Shown here: positions 15,778-23,730 of the stretch, in pieces
Layout of the letters: every line of letters begins with the position of its first letter
How positions within the stretch are numbered: the stretch's first letter is position 1
DNA from: Candidatus Pelagibacter communis
GTDB taxonomy: Bacteria > Pseudomonadota > Alphaproteobacteria > Pelagibacterales > Pelagibacteraceae
Length of the DNA: 64,000 nt
Direction: 5' to 3'
NCBI RefSeq assembly: GCF_001180185.1
Contig: NZ_CVSS01000021.1
Coordinates: 1 to 64,000, forward strand
The notes under the pieces: generated by a model
What the model was told of the DNA's origin: nothing
Seen by the model: only the letters and a program-made list of their open reading frames with translations
The model's database searches: none
Made by a program: the position numbers and the translations under genes

Positions 15778-17636
15778 TGGCTAAGCATAAAACACATTAT
15801 GAGGAATGTGATGTACTAGTTGTTGGTGGTGGAATGGCTGGCACTGGAGCAACATTCGAGGCCAGACATTGGGGAAGAGATTTAAAAATTGTTTGTGTTG
15901 AAAAAGCAAATATTGATCGAAGTGGTGCAGTTGCACAAGGTCTATATGCAATCAACTGTTACATGGGTATGCAATGGGATGAGAATCAACCAGAAGACCA
16001 TGTTCGATACGCTAGAAATGATTTAATGGGAATGGTTAGAGAAGATTTAGGTTATGACATGGCTCGTCATGTAGACTCAACTGTTCACATGTTTGATGAG
16101 TGGGGTCTTCCAATGATGAAAAATGAAAAAACTGGAAGATACTTAAGAGAAGGTAAATGGCAAATCATGATACATGGTGAAAGCTATAAACCAATCGTTG
16201 CTGAGGCAGCAAAAAAATCTGCAGATAAAATTTATAATAGAATAATGGTTACTCATTTATTAATGGATGAAGCTCAAGAAAATAGAATTGGTGGAGCTGT
16301 TGGATTTAATATGAGAACAGGAGATTTTCATGTATTTAGAGCTAAAGCAGTTATTGTTGCTGCTGGTGGTGCATCGCATATTTTTAAACCAAGAGCGGTT
16401 GGAGAAGGTATGGGAAGAACTTGGTATGCACCATGGAGTAATGGATCTGCATATGCACTACCTATTGCTGCAGGAGCAAAGATGACTCAAATGGAAAATA
16501 GAATTGTATTGTGTAGATTTAAAGATGGTTATGGACCTGTTGGAGCATATTTTTTACATCTAAAAACTTATACTCAAAATGCTAATGGTGAAAATTATGA
16601 GAAGAAATGGTATGATCAAACTAAAGAATTAGTTGGTGAATATATTGATCATCATCCAACACCCACTTGTTTAAGAAATCATGCATTTATTCAAGAAGTT
16701 GCTGCAGGTGGTGGACCTATTCATATGGTTACTAAGGAGGCTTTTCAAGATCCACATTTAGAAACAGTTGGATGGGAAAACTTTCTAGGAATGACAGTTG
16801 GTCAAGCTGTAGTTTGGGCTTCACAAAATATTGATCCAAAATATACAAATCCTGAATTAACAACATCTGAGCCCTATGTAATGGGATCACATGCAACATG
16901 TTCTGGAGCATGGGTAAGTGGACCAGAAGATCTTTCGCCGCCTGAATATTTTTGGGGCTATAATAGAATGCTCACAATAGAAGGCCTTTTTGGAGCTGGA
17001 GACACCGTAGGTGGAAGTGCACATAAATTTTCATCAGGTTCATTTACTGAAGGTAGATTAGCTGCAAAAGCAGCAGTTAAATATATTGAAGATAAGAAAG
17101 CAGAGGGTATTAATGTATCTGACAAACAATGTGATGATTTTAAAACTGCAGTTTATAAACCGTTAGATACATACATTATTGCTCAAAATGAAATTACAGG
17201 TGGAACTGTTTCACCAAGTTACATCTCACCAATACAAGGTCTTCAGAGACTTCAGAAGATTATGGATGAATATGTCGGCGGTATCACGTCAAATTATATG
17301 ACTAATGGCAACATGCTAAAAAGAGCTCTTGAATTGTTAGAGTGGTTACAAGAAGATTTAGAGAAAGTAGGAGCTGAGGATTATCATCAATTAATGAGAG
17401 CATGGGAGTTAAAACATAGAACATTAACCTCTCAATGTGTAACTGAACATACTTTATTTAGAGAAGAAACTCGTTGGCCTGGTTATTATTATAGAGGTGA
17501 TCATATGAAACTTGATGATGATAATTGGCATTGTTTGACAGTTTCTAGACGAGATCCTAAAACAGGAAAGTTTACAATGGAAAAAGTTCCTGTTTACCAT
17601 ATCGTAGATGAGAAAGAAAAGAAGAAGGCGTCATAA
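15777..17636 (+). CDS. aprA: Adenylylsulfate reductase alpha subunit (flavoprotein)
   Basis: Catalytic FAD subunit of APS reductase, related to fumarate reductases. The N-terminal dinucleotide motif VLVVGGGMAGTGA lies at about residues 14-26, a second FAD segment is VIVAAGGASHIFKPRAVGEG, and GLFGAGDTVGGSAHKFSSGS is the late FAD-binding segment. Length 619 aa matches AprA. The presence of aprM rather than qmo genes and of sulfite-generating genes nearby points to sulfite oxidation; this lineage is not a sulfate respirer. Confidence 0.96.
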   Translation: MAKHKTHYEECDVLVVGGGMAGTGATFEARHWGRDLKIVCVEKANIDRSGAVAQGLYAINCYMGMQWDENQPEDHVRYARNDLMGMVREDLGYDMARHVDSTVHMFDEWGLPMMKNEKTGRYLREGKWQIMIHGESYKPIVAEAAKKSADKIYNRIMVTHLLMDEAQENRIGGAVGFNMRTGDFHVFRAKAVIVAAGGASHIFKPRAVGEGMGRTWYAPWSNGSAYALPIAAGAKMTQMENRIVLCRFKDGYGPVGAYFLHLKTYTQNANGENYEKKWYDQTKELVGEYIDHHPTPTCLRNHAFIQEVAAGGGPIHMVTKEAFQDPHLETVGWENFLGMTVGQAVVWASQNIDPKYTNPELTTSEPYVMGSHATCSGAWVSGPEDLSPPEYFWGYNRMLTIEGLFGAGDTVGGSAHKFSSGSFTEGRLAAKAAVKYIEDKKAEGINVSDKQCDDFKTAVYKPLDTYIIAQNEITGGTVSPSYISPIQGLQRLQKIMDEYVGGITSNYMTNGNMLKRALELLEWLQEDLEKVGAEDYHQLMRAWELKHRTLTSQCVTEHTLFREETRWPGYYYRGDHMKLDDDNWHCLTVSRRDPKTGKFTMEKVPVYHIVDEKEKKKAS

Positions 17637-17653
17637 TTATCTGAAGAAATTTT

Positions 17654-18004
17654 ATGGATCTTTTAGCAAAATCAGACGATGAGATTTTTGCAATCGCTAA
17701 ACCTTTTTGGGAAAATTTAGTTAAAACCTCAAATATGAAGGATTATGGAGGTTTTACTAAAGATTTTTCTACTCAAATGTTATTTGGTGCTAATGAAGTT
17801 GAACTAGGTAAACAGTGGGCAAACAACAAGATTATTACTAACTTGAATGAAACTTATAAACCTTTTGGTACCTTGAGGAGAGGTGAGCATGTAACCGTTT
17901 TGATTAAACAGACCAACAAAGAAATACCAGGAGAATTTTTGGGAAGATTGGTATTGGGAATTGAAGACGGTGAAGTAAAGATTTTTGGGGCCACAATATA
18001 TTAA
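17654..18004 (+). CDS. Conserved hypothetical protein of the apr cluster
   Basis: A 116-aa soluble protein with no recognised domain. It starts MDLLAKSDDEIFAIAKPFW and ends in a predicted beta-rich half (HVTVLIKQTNKEIPGEFLGRLVLGIEDGEVKIFGATIY). The helix-then-sheet layout is reminiscent of NTF2/cystatin-like folds, but this is speculative. It follows aprA by 17 bases in the same direction, so it is very probably co-transcribed with aprMBA and may help APS reductase assembly or activity. Confidence 0.6.
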   Translation: MDLLAKSDDEIFAIAKPFWENLVKTSNMKDYGGFTKDFSTQMLFGANEVELGKQWANNKIITNLNETYKPFGTLRRGEHVTVLIKQTNKEIPGEFLGRLVLGIEDGEVKIFGATIY

Positions 18005-18011
18005 TTTAAGT

Positions 18012-18039
18012 TTGACAATTTTTTTACTAGGTGTATTGA
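18012..18039 (+). promoter_or_regulatory. Possible promoter before the 44-aa gene and tauE
   Basis: A perfect TTGACA (18012-18017) is followed 16 bases later by TATTGA (18034-18039), a weak -10. It lies just after the apr-linked hypothetical gene and about 10 bases before the small ORF. Confidence 0.35.
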
Positions 18040-18048
18040 AAGATATAG

Positions 18049-18183
18049 ATGCACTTTTCAAAAATAAAAATACCTCAAAAATTAATTAATTATAAAACAA
18101 CGATTTATAAAACAGGAATTTTTTCAGCTATAGCTGCTTGTTGGAGTGTTATCTTATTGGGAACTTTCTTAACTTTAAAATAA
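18049..18183 (+). CDS. Small membrane protein (44 aa)
   Basis: ATG at 18049 opens a 44-aa frame: a basic N terminus (MHFSKIKIPQKLINYKTT) followed by one hydrophobic helix (about residues 23-43, with a Cys-Trp pair). It lies between the apr cluster and the exporter gene, 24 bases before the latter, on the same strand. No family recognised. The single-span, positive-inside layout supports a real membrane protein. Confidence 0.5.
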   Translation: MHFSKIKIPQKLINYKTTIYKTGIFSAIAACWSVILLGTFLTLK

Positions 18184-18207
18184 GTTAAAAAAAGTTTTTT
18201 ATTATTG

Positions 18208-19293
18208 ATGGAAGTTTTTTTACCTATAGCCCAAGTTTTTATTAATCCAGTAGAGATACTTTTGTTAAGTGCGATAGTCGGTGTCCTTTCAGGTTTATTT
18301 GGTGTAGGTGGTGGTTTTTTAATGACACCATTTTTAATTTTTATGGGAGTTCCACCGGCTTATGCAGTTGCGAATGAAGCTAATAACATATTAGCAACCT
18401 CAGTATCGGGGTCTACTACTCACTGGTTAAAAAATACTCTTGATTATAAGATGGGTCTTATGATTGTTATTGGTGGTTCAATAGGTACTGCTTTAGGTAT
18501 TTATACCTTTACATATTTTAAAGACATTGGAAAAATAGATACAGTCATTTCATTAGCATATATGTATATTCTAGCAATAATTGGGACTTTAATGCTGGTT
18601 GAAAGTTTAGGTGAGATCGATAAGGCGAAAAAAAATGTAGTAGAAAGAAAAAAACTTCATGTTCATTATTGGATCCATGGCCTTCCTTTCAGAATGAGAT
18701 TTCCAAAATCTAAATTGTATGAGAGTATTTTTACACCTATCATAATTGGATTAGTAGTTGGTTTTATTGCTGCAATAATGGGGATAGGTGGAGCTTTTAT
18801 ACTAGTTCCAGCAATGATTTATATAATCAAAATGCCAACACGATTAGTTCCAGGAACTTCTTTGTTTGTTACTATCTTTGTAAGCGTAATAGTTACTTTT
18901 TTGCACTCAATTAACTATGGTTCAATTGATCTGATGTTGGTTTTGTTATTGGTAGTTGGTTCTATTGTAGGTGTTCAGGTAGGCCAAAAACTTGGAGAAC
19001 AAATAGATAGTTCTGGATTAAAAGCTTTATTAGCAATCTTATTGCTTATAGTAGGTATAGCAATTGCTTATGATACTTTTTTTGCAGAAGGAATTCAAAA
19101 CGGAACTACTATAACAAAATCTCAAGATTTAAATTTCTTTTCAAATTTTATCAAAGATTTTTCAAAAGATATGCCGTTCTTTTATGGGCTATTTTCAATA
19201 ATGTTTGCAGTTTTTTTGGGAATTGGAGCAGCATTCATAAGAAGATTTTTATCTAATTTAAGAAAAAAATATTTACTTAAGACTGCTAAATAA
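18208..19293 (+). CDS. tauE: Sulfite exporter TauE/SafE family permease
   Basis: Predicted anion exporter of the TauE/SafE (COG0730) family. The 361-aa protein has two homologous halves of about four helices each; each carries a Gly-rich motif, VGVLSGLFGVGGGFLMTP near the N terminus and GFIAAIMGIGGAFILVPA in the middle, with a larger soluble loop between them. Location between the apr genes and the suy/xsc genes supports sulfite, sulfate or a sulfonate as substrate. An in-frame TTG one codon upstream is an alternative start. It is convergent with suyZ, overlapping by eight bases. Confidence 0.88.
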   Translation: MEVFLPIAQVFINPVEILLLSAIVGVLSGLFGVGGGFLMTPFLIFMGVPPAYAVANEANNILATSVSGSTTHWLKNTLDYKMGLMIVIGGSIGTALGIYTFTYFKDIGKIDTVISLAYMYILAIIGTLMLVESLGEIDKAKKNVVERKKLHVHYWIHGLPFRMRFPKSKLYESIFTPIIIGLVVGFIAAIMGIGGAFILVPAMIYIIKMPTRLVPGTSLFVTIFVSVIVTFLHSINYGSIDLMLVLLLVVGSIVGVQVGQKLGEQIDSSGLKALLAILLLIVGIAIAYDTFFAEGIQNGTTITKSQDLNFFSNFIKDFSKDMPFFYGLFSIMFAVFLGIGAAFIRRFLSNLRKKYLLKTAK

Positions 19294-20356
19294 ATCTTAA
19301 ATAACTCTCAATCGTTAAGATACAAATAATACCAACAGTAACCATTGCTATGAATCCAACTACAAAAGGTTTAAAGCCCATGCTTTTTATATCTTTCAAA
19401 TTTGTTGATAATCCTATCGCAGCCATAGCCATTGTTAATAAAATTTTTGAGGAAAATTTTATGATATAAATTATATTTTCCCAATTTGAGTTAAAATTTA
19501 CTGTAAATACTTGATCCCCCAAATTTCTTATAATTATCATTCCAACAAAACCTAAAACAAAATATGGGAAAATATTTAATACAGAATACTTTTTTTCGAT
19601 TATTTGGCCTCTATTATATAAAAATGCAAAAAGGGGTATCATTATAATCAAAAAAGTATTTCTAACTAACTTTGTAACTGTTGCTATATTTAGTGTTTCT
19701 TGGCTATTAAATTGCTGCTCATAAATTAATCCTGCAGCTGCAACTTGAGAAGTTTCATGTATAGATGTACCTAAAAAAAGTCCTACAAGTAAAGGTTCTC
19801 CCTCAAAATACAAATTAGCAAAATAAGGATATATTAGCATCGATAGTATCCCAAATAACGTAATATTAGCTATTGCATATGAAACTTCAGTCCTACTAGC
19901 TTTAATAATAGGTGCAGTTGCCATGATGGCAGTTGTACCACAAACAGTGCTTCCAATTGAAATCAGGTAAGCCATTCTAGTTGGTATTTTAAGTTTTTTT
20001 ATTAAAAGTTTAATAATAATTAAAACACTGATAATGCATATTATAATCAATGGAATTGCGATTTTTCCAAATTCTAAAAATTCAAATGGTTTCAGTTGTA
20101 TTCCAAGTAATATAATTCCAAGTTTTAAGATATAATCTTTCGTAAAATCTAAACCAGTCTGAAAACTATCTCTTATTTTAAAAAAATTTCCAAAGAACAT
20201 ACCTAAAAGAATAGCTATCATAGCTGTTGATATAGGACTTTTTTTATATCCCAACAGCTCTATTCCTATAATATTATTAAAACCTTGGGATAAAGTATAA
20301 AGAACAAATGCAAGAATAATACCTGGTATAAATACCAAAAATTTATTTAATTTCAT
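19286..20356 (-). CDS. suyZ: YeiH-family (COG2855) exporter, probable sulfite exporter SuyZ
   Basis: A 356-aa membrane protein with about ten helices of the YeiH/UPF0324 family. Family signatures include GMFFGNF, LKLGIILLGIQL, SIGSTVCGTTAIMATAP and GLFLGTSIHETSQVAAAG. Members next to suyAB or taurine genes in other marine bacteria are proposed sulfite exporters (SuyZ, TauZ). Here it follows suyB by 16 bases on the same strand, giving the order suyA-suyB-suyZ. A second, unrelated exporter (TauE) is convergent with it. Confidence 0.82.
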   Translation of the reverse strand: MKLNKFLVFIPGIILAFVLYTLSQGFNNIIGIELLGYKKSPISTAMIAILLGMFFGNFFKIRDSFQTGLDFTKDYILKLGIILLGIQLKPFEFLEFGKIAIPLIIICIISVLIIIKLLIKKLKIPTRMAYLISIGSTVCGTTAIMATAPIIKASRTEVSYAIANITLFGILSMLIYPYFANLYFEGEPLLVGLFLGTSIHETSQVAAAGLIYEQQFNSQETLNIATVTKLVRNTFLIIMIPLFAFLYNRGQIIEKKYSVLNIFPYFVLGFVGMIIIRNLGDQVFTVNFNSNWENIIYIIKFSSKILLTMAMAAIGLSTNLKDIKSMGFKPFVVGFIAMVTVGIICILTIESYLRFI

Positions 20357-20372
20357 GAAAAGATATTCTTAA

Positions 20373-21539
20373 TTATGCACTTCTATAAAGCTTAGTCATA
20401 ACAAATTCTTTATGACCTAAAGCTTCAGCACAGGTTAATCTTCCATTTGCCACTTTTAAAGTGGTTTTTATAAGTTCATCACCTGCTTCAGACATATTCA
20501 TCTCTCTAGAAAGAATTTTAGACACGTCACAATCAATATGTTCACCCATACTTTTAACTGTTAATGGATTCGCAGTTAATTTCACAACAGGCTCAATTGG
20601 ATTTCCTACAATGTTACCTTGACCAGTTGGAAACAAATGAATATTAAATCCTGCTGCTGCTTGTAGAGTTACACACTCTGCTGCAGCTGAAGAAGTGTCC
20701 ATAAAATATAAACCTTTACCTTTTTTTGGCTCTTCTGCTGGCTCTAATACATCAACAAATTTACAATTTCCAATTTTTTGAAAATTTCCAAAAGCTTTTT
20801 CCTCAATTGTTGTGAGCCCGCCTGCAATATTTCCAGCAGTTGGTTGGCTCTCTGACAAATCATCCGTCGCTTCTTTTAATATAAAATCATTGTAAGAGCT
20901 CCAGGTTTTCATGAACTTATCTGAGGCTTCCTTAGTAGCTCCTCTTGAGGCACAAACTTTTTCAGCACCTGTAAGTTCAGAAGTTTCACCAAAACATAAA
21001 TGAACACCTAAAGGTTCAAGTTTATCCATTAAATTTCCAACTGTTGGATTTGCAGCCAAACCTGATGTTGTGTCAGACTCACCACATTTTACTGATATCC
21101 ACAAATCACTTATTGGACATTCTTCTCTTTGTTTTTCAGATGCCCAAATTATAAATTCTTGAGCTTTTTTTGACGCTTTCATTACGGTTCCAATATCACC
21201 TGTTCGCTCAATATGATAACCTTCTACAGGTTTTCCAGTTTTTGCAATTCCATCGACAATTTTTTTTGTCCATTTAGGCTCTATTCCTATTACAATAACA
21301 GCAGCAACATTTGGATTACTTCCCGTTCCAATCATCGTTCTAAAATGTAATTCTAAATCTGCACCAAATTGCAGTCGTCCATAAGAATGCGGTAATGCTA
21401 TTGTTCCTTTGATATTATTTGCTACTGCTTCTGCACAAGCATTTGAAATATCGTCTACTGGCAAAATAATTACATGATTTCTAGTTCCGGCTCTACCGTT
21501 TTCTCTTTTATATCCTAAAAAGCTTTTTGGAATTTCCAT
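20373..21539 (-). CDS. suyB: (2R)-sulfolactate sulfo-lyase beta subunit (UxaA-like)
   Basis: UxaA/altronate dehydratase C-terminal family protein, 388 aa, split from its SAF-domain partner as in SuyAB. Visible features: [15 protein letters not shown] at the N terminus, [29 protein letters not shown] and [14 protein letters not shown], which hold the conserved Cys, Glu and Asp of the iron-dependent active site. SuyAB converts sulfolactate to pyruvate and sulfite. The distinction from altronate dehydratase rests on context: the exporter suyZ downstream and the divergent xsc. Confidence 0.78.
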   Translation of the reverse strand: MEIPKSFLGYKRENGRAGTRNHVIILPVDDISNACAEAVANNIKGTIALPHSYGRLQFGADLELHFRTMIGTGSNPNVAAVIVIGIEPKWTKKIVDGIAKTGKPVEGYHIERTGDIGTVMKASKKAQEFIIWASEKQREECPISDLWISVKCGESDTTSGLAANPTVGNLMDKLEPLGVHLCFGETSELTGAEKVCASRGATKEASDKFMKTWSSYNDFILKEATDDLSESQPTAGNIAGGLTTIEEKAFGNFQKIGNCKFVDVLEPAEEPKKGKGLYFMDTSSAAAECVTLQAAAGFNIHLFPTGQGNIVGNPIEPVVKLTANPLTVKSMGEHIDCDVSKILSREMNMSEAGDELIKTTLKVANGRLTCAEALGHKEFVMTKLYRSA

Positions 21540-21543
21540 TTAG

Positions 21544-21828
21544 TTACCATTTTTTTGTTTTGACATTATGAACATGAACATGCTCACCTTTTTTAATTGA
21601 TTTTACTACTTTTCCAATATCATGACCATATTTTAAGATTGTGTCTCCTTCCTTTAAATCGATCATTGCAATTTTGTGTCCTAAAGGTATTTCATCCATT
21701 GATTGAATGTTTGTTGAGCTGTCATCTTCCATAATCCAGCATTTACAATCCTGTTTTGGGGTTATTTTTTCGATCACAACCACCCCGACATTATCCTTTT
21801 TATCGTGAATTATGATGTCAGTAGCCAT
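21544..21828 (-). CDS. suyA: (2R)-sulfolactate sulfo-lyase alpha subunit (SAF domain)
   Basis: A 94-aa SAF-domain protein equivalent to the N-terminal domain of UxaA. The segment IPLGHKIAMIDLKEGDTILKYG is the SAF/UxaA signature and the C-terminal GEHVHVHNVK segment is the family's His-rich end. It is the first gene of a suyA-suyB-suyZ operon, four bases before suyB, and is divergent from xsc with 115 bases between the two start codons. Confidence 0.8.
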   Translation of the reverse strand: MATDIIIHDKKDNVGVVVIEKITPKQDCKCWIMEDDSSTNIQSMDEIPLGHKIAMIDLKEGDTILKYGHDIGKVVKSIKKGEHVHVHNVKTKKW

Positions 21829-21846
21829 ATTTATAGTGTCAATTGT

Positions 21847-21874
21847 TTGTTTGAATTTTGAGAAATCTTATATA
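21847..21874 (+). promoter_or_regulatory. Possible xsc promoter
   Basis: TTGTTT (21847-21852), a 16-base spacer and TATATT (21869-21874) lie in the suyA-xsc divergent gap, about 70 bases before the xsc ATG. The same gap must hold the suyA promoter on the other strand, which I could not pick out clearly. Confidence 0.35.
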
Positions 21875-21943
21875 TTAATCGCGTCAATTAACAAATAGTT
21901 TTATAAATAATAATAATTTTACTCGTTTAGAAAGGCTCTATTA

Positions 21944-23725
21944 ATGACAAAAATGACAACAGAAGAAGCTTTTGTAAAAGTTTTACAAATGCACGGCATT
22001 GAACACGCTTTTGGTATTATTGGATCAGCATTTATGCCAATCTCTGATATTTTTCCTGATGCGGGAATAACTTTTTGGGATGTTGCTCATGAGACAAATG
22101 GTGGATTAATTGCTGATGGTTACACTAGATCTACTGGGAAAATGTCTATGGTCGTTGCACAAAATGGACCAGGCATAACTGGATTAGTAACTCCAATTAA
22201 AACTGCATATTGGAACCATACACCTTTACTATTAGTAACTCCGCAAGCTGCAAACAAAACTATGGGGCAAGGTGGTTTTCAAGAAGTAGAACAAATGAAT
22301 TTATTTAAAGATATGGTTTGTTATCAAGAGGAAGTAAGAGATCCATCAAGAATGGCTGAGGTTTTAAATAGAGTAATAGAAAAAGCAATAAGAGGTTCCG
22401 CACCTGCACAAATCAATGTACCAAGAGATTATTGGACTCAGGTTATAGATATAGAATTACCACCAATAGTTAGATTGGAACGACAAGGCGGAGGAGCTGA
22501 AGCAATAGATAATGCTGCAAAACTTTTATCAAATGCAAAATTTCCTGTAATTTTATCTGGAGCGGGGGTTGTGATTGGTGGAGCAATTGAAGAAACAAAA
22601 AAACTTGCAGAAAAATTAGATTCACCAGTTTGTTCTGGTTATCAACATAATGATAGCTTTCCAGGAAGTCACCCGTTGGCTGTAGGACCGTTAGGATACA
22701 ATGGATCAAAAGCTGCAATGGAACTTATTTCAAAAGCAGATGTAGTTTTGGCTTTAGGAACAAGGCTAAATCCATTTTCAACACTTCCAGGATATGGAAT
22801 TGATTATTGGCCCAAGAATGCGAGTATTATTCAAGTAGACATGAATCCTGACAGAATTGGTTTAACAAAAAAAGTTACAGTTGGAATTAGTGGTGATGCA
22901 AAATTGGTTGCTCAACAAATCTTTGATAAATTATCCTCTAATGCTGGAGATACCGATAGACAAAAAAGAAAAGATTTAATTCACCAAACAAAATCTGCAT
23001 GGTTACAAAAATTATCAAGTTTAGATCATGAAGATGATGATGAAGGAACAGTTTGGAATAAAGAGGCAAGAGAAAGAGATAAAGATAGAATGTCTCCAAG
23101 ACAAGCGTGGAGGGCAATTCAAGCTGGAATGCCTGAAGATGTAATTATTTCAAGTGATATAGGAAATAATTGTGCAATTGGTAACGCTTATCCTACTTTT
23201 GAAAAACCAAGAAAATATTTAGCTCCAGGTTTATTTGGTCCTTGTGGTTATGGTTTTCCTTCAATTCTTGGAGCAAAAATTGGTTGTCCTAATACACCAG
23301 TAATAGGATTTGCTGGAGATGGAGCATTTGGGATTAGTATGAATGAAATGAGCTCTTGTGCACGAGAAGAATGGCCAGCAATAACAATGGTCATTTTTAG
23401 AAATTATCAATGGGGAGCAGAAAAAAGAAATACCACTCTATGGTTTGATAATAATTTTGTTGGAACAGAATTAGACCCAAAACTAAGTTATGCTAAAGTT
23501 GCTAATGCCTGTGGTTTAAAAGGCGTCACTGTTAAAACGATGGAAGAAACAACAGCGGCGATCAAACAATCATGTGAAGATCAAAAGAAAGGTGTTACCA
23601 CTTTTATTGAAGTGATTCTTAATCAAGAACTTGGTGAACCATTCAGAAGAGACGCAATGAAAAAACCAGTAAAAATAGCAGGTATCAAAAAAGAAGATAT
23701 GAAAAGACAAAAATCTTTAGTCTAA
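21944..23725 (+). CDS. xsc: Sulfoacetaldehyde acetyltransferase
   Basis: Thiamine diphosphate enzyme that converts sulfoacetaldehyde plus phosphate to acetyl phosphate and sulfite, the desulfonation step for taurine and other C2 sulfonates. The 593-aa protein has the three ThDP-enzyme domains; the N-terminal half holds GSAFMPISDIFPDAGI and AHETNGGLIADGYTR, and the ThDP-Mg motif is GFAGDGAFGISMNEMSSC. These patterns and the length fit Xsc better than acetolactate synthase (no adjacent small subunit). A ribosome-binding site AAAGG precedes the ATG. No pta, taurine transporter or tpa is in the window. Confidence 0.92.
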   Translation: MTKMTTEEAFVKVLQMHGIEHAFGIIGSAFMPISDIFPDAGITFWDVAHETNGGLIADGYTRSTGKMSMVVAQNGPGITGLVTPIKTAYWNHTPLLLVTPQAANKTMGQGGFQEVEQMNLFKDMVCYQEEVRDPSRMAEVLNRVIEKAIRGSAPAQINVPRDYWTQVIDIELPPIVRLERQGGGAEAIDNAAKLLSNAKFPVILSGAGVVIGGAIEETKKLAEKLDSPVCSGYQHNDSFPGSHPLAVGPLGYNGSKAAMELISKADVVLALGTRLNPFSTLPGYGIDYWPKNASIIQVDMNPDRIGLTKKVTVGISGDAKLVAQQIFDKLSSNAGDTDRQKRKDLIHQTKSAWLQKLSSLDHEDDDEGTVWNKEARERDKDRMSPRQAWRAIQAGMPEDVIISSDIGNNCAIGNAYPTFEKPRKYLAPGLFGPCGYGFPSILGAKIGCPNTPVIGFAGDGAFGISMNEMSSCAREEWPAITMVIFRNYQWGAEKRNTTLWFDNNFVGTELDPKLSYAKVANACGLKGVTVKTMEETTAAIKQSCEDQKKGVTTFIEVILNQELGEPFRRDAMKKPVKIAGIKKEDMKRQKSLV

Positions 23726-23730
23726 TTATC

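Noticed and set aside
21836-21889. Near-direct repeat GTGTCAATT / GCGTCAATT in the suyA-xsc gap
   Set aside because: Nine-base repeats with one mismatch are expected by chance in AT-rich DNA, and the 45-base spacing does not suggest a paired operator.
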